Source of the DNA: Symbiodinium natans
Taxonomy: Eukaryota; Sar; Dinophyceae; Suessiales; Symbiodiniaceae
Length of the DNA: 64,000 nt
Assembly (NCBI GenBank): GCA_905221605.1
Contig: CAJNDS010002570.1
Location: 1-64,000 of the forward strand
Direction: 5' to 3'
How positions within the stretch are numbered: position 1 is the stretch's first letter; each line of letters opens with the position of its first letter. The position numbers and the translations under genes were made by a program. Below, piece after piece: positions 56,036-64,000 of this stretch. The notes beneath the pieces were generated by a model. That model worked only from the letters and a program-made list of their open reading frames with translations, was not told where the DNA came from and made no database searches.

Positions 56036-57207
56036 GACCAGGACGTGGTGCGCGGCGCCAGCCAGCGCGCTCGCAGCCTGCCTCCTCGGAGCGAGTCTGC
56101 TGGCCATGCGCCTTGCGCGCACAGTGGAAGTCATGTAAGCATCACGGAGCCGACAGAATTCAAGAGCTGTGGTGTGGTGTCATGTGGCGTCGGTAAGGTC
56201 AGTAAAGCGGGAAAGCCTTGCATATCCTTGCGCCGAGGAACACGCAGAGTCCCGGTTCGTGGAAAACCTCCTGCAAAGGCGTGCAGCGTCCTTCGGCTTG
56301 CACGAGACCGAGGACTGCAAGATCGAGACGGTCGAGGATGCCAAGGATGCCACGGATGCCGAGGATGTGGGGGATGTTCCGGTTTCGCCTTCTGAGGAGG
56401 CTGAGGTGTTGGAGGAGGTGTTGGCCCTGAGTGAAGGCGGCTTTGGTCACCCAGAGGCGGGTGACCCCCATTGACAGTCATTAAGACAATGATTGGAAAC
56501 GCTTGCGCGCGCCGCCTCGGCAGCCGGGCCGGCCAGGACAGGAAAGGAGGAAAGAGGGTTTCGCAAAAAAAGGGGAGGAAGGGCAGCGGGGTCAAAGGGT
56601 GGGGGGGGGGTGGGGGGGGTGGCCAGAAAATTTTGCATGGGGGGAAGGGTTGGGTTAGGGGGAAGGAGGCCCGATCCGGGTCTGCTTGTTCCAGACGCTT
56701 CTCGGCAGGAAGCCGAGGCGAATATGACGAAATGAGATGAAGCACGGGGCATGTTTATGCCCTGCAAGGTGTGCGGACGTCCTTGCGTTCGCTTCATGCA
56801 CGGCAACTGTGAACAGGGCGCCGCGTGCCAATACTGCCATCTAGAGCACACGAGGCCATGGAGGGGAACAGAGACCTGGCGAGCTGTCTGCGCCACACTG
56901 CGCAGTCATCGCCGTGTCATTGCCGGAACCTGGGAGTCTGGGGAAATCTGGGAACAGGGCCGCGCCCTTGTGAGGCCGAAGCTGAAGCTTGACAAGCGAC
57001 AGCGTCAGTGTCTCGACAGCTTGAACGAGCAGCAGGCCCTGCGCGTGCCGGGTGTGTGGAGGTAGGGCCCCCCGACGTCTGTGGAATCCGAATTCCTTTT
57101 GCAAGGTGCTGTCCGTCCTCCTGCCCTACATCGCCACGCGTTGCCAAGATCAGGTGCGGCTCGAGTCGATGGGGTTCTTGCACATTCTGCGCACACACAG
57201 ACACTGA
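56036..57207 (+). CDS. CCCH zinc-finger protein, copy 2
   Basis: Exons 56036-56134, 56198-56460, 56737-56854, 56975-57035 and 57106-57207, with the same splice sites as copy 1. The finger, basic motif and tail are unchanged. Three coding differences from copy 1 are visible, all in the second modelled exon: His to Tyr (near 56222), Tyr to Phe (near 56257) and Ser to Gly (near 56442). All three change the amino acid. Both copies appear intact, so neither can be called a pseudogene. Confidence 0.72.
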
Positions 57208-57294
57208 AGCATGTTGTATAAGTAATTGAATGTTTAGCAGAATGTAAATGATTCATTTTGCACCCTGGTTTTTGCTGAGGGCCTTGCTGAGCCG

Positions 57295-57723
57295 ATGGCG
57301 GAGGTTTTGGGCTTGCTCCAAAGCAGGCTCCAAGAGCTCTCGGCGCCGTTGCCAACGACGCCTGTGCCGCGCAGCAAGAGCACATTCCTGCGAGTGATCC
57401 TGAAGAGGCGGAGAACGGCGGAGAAGTTGTGCGCATGTTGCGCATGTTGGTTGTCTGATGCAAACCTTACGACGTGACGATGTGCCCAACTCTCCCGGCT
57501 TCGGCACGCTGATCTGATTCAGCCCGCCCAAATCTGAGAAATCCTCCCCCTGAGGCTCTCAGTGGCGCGGCTGGTCGAGCTGGTGGCACAGTCTCAGGAG
57601 CGCTTGTGATGACTTGCATTTCCTTATGCTTCCTTCTGTGCACCTCGCTCCCCGCAGGCTGATGGCTTCTCTGTCCACCTTCAGCAAACCTTCACCCGCG
57701 CGCGAGCTGTCATGACCCCGTAG
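57295..57723 (+). CDS. Predicted 79-residue protein, copy 2
   Basis: Exons 57295-57425, 57555-57597 and 57658-57723. The only visible difference from copy 1 in the exons is a synonymous ACC/ACA change. Same caveats as for copy 1, including the GA-AG intron. Confidence 0.4.
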
Positions 57724-57838
57724 GAACCATGAACTTTTACCGTAGGAAAGAACCCACCCCTCGAGCTCCCAGCGCAGTAGGCGACAGGGTGGAGAAGAGC
57801 AAAGCAGGATGCAGGAGAGCGAGAGGGGTGGACATGAG

Positions 57839-58727
57839 TGCTGGGAACGGTGCCCGCACGTCTGAGTTTTCTACAAATTGGAGGGTTCCGACGTTGTGTT
57901 TGTACGAGCCCCTCCTTTTATTCTGCTCCTTGACTGTGAAGGCCTCGTCGAACGCCCATCATGTAAGCAATGTAGGGACAGTACTGACAGCCTGGGCCCG
58001 CTTTTGCCTGTTGGCTTGCGGCCCAATTTGCCCACGTTCCGGGCTGCCTTCACAGCTCACAGGCCCATGTTTTTTACATGCTAGGCCTTGCTCGGAATGT
58101 GCAGGGGACGGGGAGCCGCAGGGCAGAGTGCAGATTATTTTCCATGCAGGCAGGGCAAGATGTTCCTGCCGCCTGCGCAGCCCTGCCCGCCCCCACCTGC
58201 ACGTGAGCTCTGCGAAAAGCAGAAAGAGCAGCCCACACATGAGTCATCACGACAAGTTTGACATCCGTAATTTGACCGAGTGGAGTGCATAACCTTTCCA
58301 GAGTGTGGCGCTGCTGAACGGTGCTGCGCAGCCTTCTGCTTCTTTCCGCAGAGAAGGCACCCACGCAGAAAGCACCGTGACGATCCCAAATGCCACCAGC
58401 TCCCAAATGGGTGGCAAACCCCGTACAGGGCTGATTTACAAAGAGGTCCGACACGGCGTCGGTCCAGGACCTGCATAAGAGCAGTTTGGTCCTGCAATTC
58501 CCTTTGCGACCGGCATCCGGTCCCTGGTCTGATGTGACTCATTATGTATATTCTGTTTGCACAATGAGAATTTTTTTGAGTCACGGCGAGTCGCGCAACC
58601 CGTGCAAGCAGGTGCCCTGCTGTACAGCTTCCGACATCTCCAACTTGACTGCAGAAATCGCAAAAAGAGATTTTGGTGGATGCGCTTGAGATGAAAGTGC
58701 TGCTACGCTGCAACACCGCGAGCGAGG
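57839..58727. repeat. Diverged continuation of the tandem duplication, copy 2
   Basis: Counterpart of 54126-54865. It keeps an intact splice acceptor and reading frame at its end (see the next gene), unlike copy 1. Confidence 0.75.
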
Positions 58728-58836
58728 TTAGCTTTTTTCTGTCGATGGCAATGTGTTTAATCAGTTTCATGTCTGGGACAACAGCGAATGGGCGCAGCAT
58801 GAGCTGCTGATGCGCAGCTGGAGGCATGTCTCCGAG
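58655..58836 (+). CDS. Two candidate exons, unrecognised protein
   Basis: Exon 58655-58726 follows a GACTGCAG acceptor and encodes KSQKEILVDALEMKVLLRCN. Exon 58765-58836 follows TTAATCAG and encodes FHVWDNSEWAQHELLMRSWR then HVSE. Both are exact multiples of three, are phase 0, and are followed by GT donors (GTTAGC, GTCTGG). No family is recognised. The equivalent of the first exon in copy 1 (about 54790-54862) lacks the acceptor AG and has lost one base. Confidence 0.42.
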
Positions 58837-59094
58837 GTCTGGCTGAGAGCGCCATGGCCCTCAGATCGGCCATTGTGGAATCGGGAACTCGGTCCTATGG
58901 GGGCATCTCCTGTTCAGCTCGCGCCTTCCAAACGCATTTGTCAGCTGAGTCAGCTCTGCTCTTGTGTCTCGAGTGTCCTCTAGCGGCCTGGCGCGAGCCT
59001 CTTCTGCCTTTTGCTCCCTGTTTGCACTGTTTTTGCGCCTCCTCCTGGAGTGCTCTCTGACAGGTGTCCGTGCATTTCAGAGTGTTTTCCTTGA

Positions 59095-59360
59095 GTCTGT
59101 GCACTGTGTGCACTGTGTGCACTGTGTGCACTTTGTGCACAAAGCTGTGGTATGGAGTTGGTAGAGATGGACTCATCGAAGCTTGCCTGCTGGCGGCTGT
59201 GAGCACTTACAGCCATCTCCACGTCTGAATGCCGCAAGCCCTGCAATGTAGACTTGATGCATTGAGCAGCGTTGCACATTGCAGGCTTTGCCTTGTTTTG
59301 CACGTAGCACATCATAGCACATCATAGCACATCATAGCACATCGTAGCACATCATAGTAC
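59095..59360. repeat. Short minisatellites TGTGCACTG and AGCACATCAT
   Basis: A 9-bp array (four to five copies) lies at about 59100-59142 and a 10-bp array (five copies) at about 59303-59357. Confidence 0.85.
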
Positions 59361-60587
59361 CTCAATACGGCTTGGCAGCCGCAGTCACCGTGCCATGCGG
59401 CCGTGATCAGTTGGGGACACATTCAGCGCTGGAACTGTGGCGCCCGCTCTGCACACATGGCTTGAGACTACATGTCAGAAGCCAGGCCGTCTGGTGATGA
59501 GGCTTGTCCCTTGTGCCCGATAAGGCAATGCTCGAATTGCTGTGCTTTCGATTGATTCTGGAGGCCACAAATGCGAAGCGCCCTGGGGAGCTCTTGGCAG
59601 ACAGGACGACTGTGGTCCTAATTGGGCGGTCGCAACATAGCTAGCAGTACTGCCCCGGTATCGCGCACCATCAGGAAACTGCAAAAAGCAACCCAACTTT
59701 GAAGTTTCCTCTAAGGCCTGACCCTAGAAACTACCTCTTTGCTTTTTCTGAAGTTTGTCTGCGTCTCTTGTTTTCGGGTGGGAAAACGGCGACTTGCAGG
59801 ATGGACTCGCTGCACTGCGCGCCTTTTGACAGCTGCAGGCAGGGCTCCCCTAGCAGGGGCCTGAGCTTGGGGATTACAAACGATCGTGCGATTCGGCGAT
59901 ACATATTTGATACATTGAGGCTTGTTTAGGCATCGACATGGTAAGTTTGTGCATCTCAGCTCTGTGGAGTCTGTCGGTTGCTCTGCCCGCAGAAGTCGGG
60001 CATTGTTTCGTTCTGAGCGGTTAGGGCGGGGAAGGGAATGGTCTGAGGCTTTTCACAGTGTTCATCTGGCGCGATGTGTAACATTCGTGTGGATCTGACG
60101 GGAAGCTTTGAGAGGGACGGTGCTACAGCCCCAGGACTGCTGTATTTGCCGAGAATGAACGGCCCAAGCTCGCTTAAATCTGTAAGGCTGTAAGGGAAGG
60201 AAATCAAGCAACTGGCCTGGAAGATCCTGGAAGACCGGCCGCGAGTGTGCTTGCGCTCTGTCGAGTGTTGTGTGAAGCGTGGGCGTTGCGGTGTTCCACT
60301 CTTGGGAGCACGGGCCGCCGAGGCCTGATGCCTTCTTCCAAGCGCCCCAAGCGCCGCGAGCCCAGCTTCTTGAACAGCGGCTCAGGGGCAAGTGGAGTGA
60401 ACATAGCGGGAGAGGACAGAGCGGCGAGAGAGGAGAGAGAGAAGCGAGAGAGGCGAGAGAGGCGAGAGAGGGTAGACTCAGGGTACGCGGCAGATTATCT
60501 GTTCTACTGGAGGCGTGCCCCCTCGTTTACCTGCGCCGGCGGAGGTTTCAGAGCAAGAGGCCGCAGGAGCGCTGAAGTGGCGAGTAC
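59361..60587. other. No confident gene
   Basis: An ATG-led frame begins at 60328 (MPSSKRPKRREPS, then a Glu/Arg-rich GA-repeat stretch at 60420-60470). It may be the 5' end of the next gene but changes frame before it. Otherwise nothing is recognised. Confidence 0.3.
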
Positions 60588-61049
60588 ATGCGAGTACCTC
60601 AGCCTGGTGCAGCCCTTGCGCTCCAAGGAGAAGGCGAAGAAGCGCAAGCCAGTTCTTCTGACTGGCGCATGGCTCTTGGCCTCAGACTGAAAGAAAATGA
60701 AAGAAAGGAGCAAATTGAGCCAAAAGAGCAGAGCAACGAGCCCTTTGAGCCGCAAGCCTTCAGGTCCTTTACCATGACCGGAACGCTTGGAGCCAAGTCG
60801 ACAAAGCGCTCGAACCAAAAGTCTCAAAAGCAGTCAAGGATGTACAGACATGTACAGACACGTACAGGGGTTTGCACACCCTGCCTTGGTCTCTATTGTG
60901 CTCTGCGTCTTTGCTCTGCGTCTTTGCTCTGCTCTCCTGGAAAGGTGGTCCTCTTCAATCCGGGTGAGAAGCCCGCTTTCCGCTCGCGTAGACTTTCGGT
61001 GGACGAAGCACCGTCCCCAGAACCTTCCACCAAAAGGAGAGTTCCTTGA
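60588..61049 (+). CDS. Hypothetical charged protein, C-terminal part
   Basis: Open on + from 60588 to TGA at 61047. Coding-like blocks are ALGLRLKENERKEQIEPKEQ and, after a CTGGAAAG acceptor at about 60942, VVLFNPGEKPAFRSRRLSVD ending in a basic tail. The sequence between them (about 60840-60940) is repetitive, with GTACAGACA and TCTTTGCTCTGCG duplications, and is probably an intron. Disordered, lysine- and glutamate-rich, function unknown. The start is not determined. Confidence 0.38.
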   Translation: MRVPQPGAALALQGEGEEAQASSSDWRMALGLRLKENERKEQIEPKEQSNEPFEPQAFRSFTMTGTLGAKSTKRSNQKSQKQSRMYRHVQTRTGVCTPCLGLYCALRLCSASLLCSPGKVVLFNPGEKPAFRSRRLSVDEAPSPEPSTKRRVP

Positions 61050-61276
61050 GAGCCCCATAGGAAAAGCATGGTTCCTGCCTAGGCGGCGCCAGGAACAGAG
61101 CTGTCGAACCCTTCCGGACGGTGCCCTCTCTGTGCGGCCCTCAGACCTGCCTACAGCAAAGTGCGTGTTAACCATGAGCACATAAACAAAACAACTTAAA
61201 ATGGGCATCGAACGATTTTAAACAGACTTACGTGCTTAACTTGAGTGTAAGCTGAGAGCAAGACTGAGACTTTGAG

Positions 61277-63175
61277 ATGGGCACAAGTTGCTCCCGAAAA
61301 TCCGAGGCAGGCAGACGGTGGATGCCCGCTTCGCGTGACCCTGGTGCTGTTTGGTGCTGTGTTGATGCTGTTGGGCTGTTGGTGTTTGTTGGATGCCTCC
61401 TAACTCACGAGGATTCTTTGTCCCCCCCTAACACCTCCGCAGAGACATTTCTCCAAAGGCGGGGGCACTCACACCGGGTGCCTGTTGCAGAGAGCTGACT
61501 CTTTTCATTTTACTCCCTGGAATTTTTGATGTGATTTTCCGAAATCTTTTGTATCTCGCAGTGCGGATGATGTTGGCGAACCGTGGCCGTCCCTCCCGCT
61601 TGTTCTAGTTGTTTACCTTGCAGTGCTTGCCCTCTCTGACTGAACTTCTTATGTACAATATACATATTGTTGACCACTATCATTTGCACATGTGGAGTCT
61701 TTGCGCTGTTCATGCTTGTGCCGTTGGCTGTCTTTTGTTGCACGATCCATGTGCCTTGCCTGCTCATGTCGACTTGTCAGAATGCTCTCGTGCTCGGAAT
61801 GGGGTTTGTAAGTTGTTTGCAGCTGTCCGCAGTCTTGTTCAGTTATGCCCCAAAACGGCTGACTCGAGCGAACAGTGCGCTGTCCCCAAACAAGCTGGTG
61901 TTGTCTCACCACAACCTTAACCTTGTCACCGTAATTGCCCAAAGCTGCCATATGAAAGATCGAAGTGAGTCGGTCCTGTGGGCTATGCCAGGTTCGCGGC
62001 GCAGGCGTACTTCGATCTTTTGCAAGGAGCGGTCTGGAGATGACAAAGCTACCGGTGGTGTGTGTAGATGCGTGAAATGCGTGTCTTCGCATCTTTTTTG
62101 CATTCCTTTGCTGCTCTGCAGAGGACTCTTCCGCAGTGGAAGCCGCGATCCGGAGGGTGAAGACATTGACCTGCTTGCGGAAAGCGACCTGTACAGGCCT
62201 GGACTCCTTTGAGAAATCACTCACGCTCGATCTGAAGAGTGCGGAGTCGTAGCGTCGCCGCAGAGATTAACGCCCCAAGCCCTGAAACCCCAAACTTCAA
62301 CCCGATTCAACCCTCCCCTCCCCGGCCCGCATCCTTGCCAGGATCCTCGGGCTCCCGCGAAGCGCGCGAGCCGATGACATCAAGCGGGCCTACCGGAAGC
62401 GCTCCCTGAGGCGCAGACGAAAGCAAACATTTTGAGTGACTGAAGCATCCCCAGGAAGGGGGGGAGGGGGGCCTCTTCACGAAGCCCATTTAAAGGGTTT
62501 TACGGTCCATATACTTTAGCCGGGCCCGGATGTTTTTCGCTTAACCCTGGCTCTAAGGGCTTCAATAGATACCGACGCAGAAGTTGAACAGCCTCAACAA
62601 AAAATGATAGCCAAGGCGCCTCTCACCGAACCCCGCTCGTCAGGTACCACCCCGACAAGAACCCCGACGACCCCGACGCCAAGCTCAAGTTTCAGAAGGT
62701 CGCAGAGGTTGGCCTCTTTGTCTCATTGATTCTTTTTGTTCAAGCTCTTTTCTAAGGCATCTTATCATCATTGTTGCATGGTTGCTGCCGTGGGAGTCGG
62801 TGCCATCCGGAGGCCTTCACGGTCCTGTCAGACGAGAACAAGCGCGCAAAGTACGACAACTCTGGTGACATGGACCTGGAGGTCTGAGGATTTCCGACAA
62901 CATGTGAGAACACAGCAGAACGGTTCAAGGTGTAGGATGCCAGCATATACCAGCGCTACACCGGCAGGGCTTCGACGTGGAGACCTTCATGGAGATGGTG
63001 AACGCTGCCGGGTGCGAGGGGATTGCGGAAGAATATGGAAGCATGCGAAGACACTGCCATATGCTGCCATATGCTGCCATACTATGCCCCATACAGCCAG
63101 TCAGCCAGGCTGAAGTTCCAGAAGCGCGAAGATCGCAGCGAGGACCGCGGCGGCGAGGACTTGCAGGAGCGGTGA
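61277..63175 (+). CDS. Small DnaJ (J-domain) co-chaperone
   Basis: Seven exons join in phase: 61277-61310, 62124-62196, 62342-62410, 62644-62707, 62813-62881, 62968-63011 and 63109-63175 (TGA), totalling 420 nt or 139 residues. The J domain reads DLYRILGLPRSARADDIKRA, then YRKRSLRYHPDKNP with the HPD motif that stimulates Hsp70 ATPase, then FQKVAEAFTVLSDENKRAKY. It is followed by NSGDMDLEGFDVETFMEMVN and a charged end (KREDRSEDRGGEDLQER). There is no G/F region or zinc domain, so it is class III (DNAJC); the DLYR-LG start and FD-x-x-x-FM segment recall DNAJC9-like proteins. The first exon (MGTSCSRKSEAG) has the form of an N-myristoylation and palmitoylation signal; this join is the least certain. 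The first three introns are GC-AG, the last three GT-AG. Confidence 0.85.
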
Positions 63176-63369
63176 AACGAAAGGGAGAGATGGCGTACGC
63201 GGCATTGCATTTTGAGACATTCTAGAAAAACCCGAATGCCCACGGAACTAACAACAATAGAAAGCGCGGCAGAATGGGCGGTTCCCCACAAATCGTGAGG
63301 TCGGGGAGGCCATTGCAACACCCTTGGTGTGGGGTTGTTAGATTTTAAATTCAACTCTTCTCCTCGCCC

Positions 63370-63560
63370 GGTCTACTCCTCGCTCATCCCTGGAGTGCCC
63401 AACCCCAGAGTGTCCTGGCTGGAGTGCCCAACCTCAGACTGTGTCCTGGAGTGCCCAACCCCAGAGTGTCCCAAGGGTGCCCAACCCCGGTGTGCCCCTG
63501 CAGTGCCCAGTGCTCAACCCCAGAGTGTCCCCGGAGCGCCCAACCCCAAACTACCTAGAG
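63370..63560. repeat. GAGTGCCCAACCCCAGAGTGTCC minisatellite
   Basis: About six imperfect copies of a unit of about 25-30 bp containing GTGCCCAACCCCAGAGTGTC. Confidence 0.85.
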
Positions 63561-64000
63561 AGAGTGGGGATGTTCGAAGTAAAATAGTTTTTCTTTTTTT
63601 TTGACGGCGCGGACAGCTTGCGTGTTGGCGTTTCAGACACTCTCAGCTTTCAAGTGTGAACCTGTCGCTTTGCCTTCGGCAGGCGTTGCAAGAATCGGCT
63701 TACGGCACTTTAAGTTAACTTCTAACACCGCCTGAAACCTGGAGTTTATGTCAACTATTTCAACTCGGACGCATCCGTCTCCCCAGTACCTAAGCGCTGA
63801 CTCTTAGTGCGACGCCTGAACTGTGAGTTGACTTGAAAGAAATCAAAAGCATCTGGCGACCCATCGTCTCCGTCGACCTGCGGCCCTGGCTGCTGTACAG
63901 GATGTATGCGGACCTAGGAACACGCAAGCACGCATGTTCTCTCTTTCTTGCTCTTCACATCTCTTCGCGCGTCGCCCACCTTCGTGCATTCCACCTTGGC
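63561..64000. other. No gene recognised at right end
   Basis: Unique sequence with no recognisable exon; truncated by the window. Confidence 0.35.

Larger units (their letters stand above)
55392..57838. repeat. Tandem gene duplication, copy 2 (near-identical part)
   Basis: Offset is +3710 before the CCTGTGTGTG minisatellite and +3713 after it. Identity ends at GGACATGAGT, where copy 2 has an extra 25-30 bp and then continues at much lower similarity. Confidence 0.92.

Noticed and set aside
60714-60728. TTGAGCCAAAA resembling a reversed spliced-leader relic
   Set aside because: The match covers only about 11 bases, is in the wrong orientation for the local gene and lies within a coding-like frame.

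Overview
This is a nuclear window from a dinoflagellate, most likely a symbiont-type (Suessiales/Symbiodiniaceae) genome. The evidence is: TTTAGGG-type telomere repeats in several internal places; genes split into tiny exons with AG|G junctions and many GC-AG introns; all recognised genes on the + strand; dinoflagellate-style CCCH and RanBP2 zinc-finger proteins; and a nuclear copy of an AT-rich mitochondrial cox3 fragment. Nothing looks bacterial: there are no operons, ribosome-binding sites, IS elements or CRISPR arrays. All gene models are hand-joined from splice sites and reading frame, so exon boundaries are inferences.

Layout. 1-8.6 kb is satellite and minisatellite DNA, including a direct tandem segmental duplication (2126-4518 and 4519-7288) and an inverted repeat (about 7186-7825). 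8.6-16 kb is low-information DNA with only weak exon candidates, degenerate telomere repeat and a long G tract. 16.07-18.76 kb is a satellite of about 25 copies of a 112-bp unit. 18.8-27 kb holds scattered candidate exons, the best being a Cys-rich C-terminus at 20.9-21.2 kb and a C-terminal exon at 23.3-23.6 kb. 27.08-27.73 kb is a GOT1-type Golgi transport protein. 28.66-35.66 kb is a RanBP2-type zinc-finger, RG/RD-rich protein whose zinc finger is split by a 4.5-kb intron full of minisatellites. 37.4-38.07 kb is a small unrecognised gene. 39.2-40.7 kb is a composite of CGGTTC-rich DNA, facing telomere repeats and a hairpin satellite. 41.3-41.7 kb is a large inverted repeat. 42.16-42.8 kb is a kinesin-light-chain-type TPR gene. 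43.65-44.77 kb is a TLC-domain membrane protein. 45.9-51.6 kb is an HTTM-like (vitamin-K carboxylase-like) membrane protein whose 4-kb third intron contains the cox3 fragment.

51.7-58.8 kb is a tandem gene duplication. Each copy carries a CCCH zinc-finger gene and a predicted 79-residue gene. The copies are almost identical for about 2.44 kb and then diverge abruptly. 61.28-63.18 kb is a complete small DnaJ (J-domain) gene in seven exons.

The recognised genes do not form one pathway. Several are membrane or secretory (GOT1, TLC, HTTM), two families are putative RNA-binding zinc-finger proteins, and there is one chaperone. The common theme is co-directional gene order embedded in very repeat-rich DNA.
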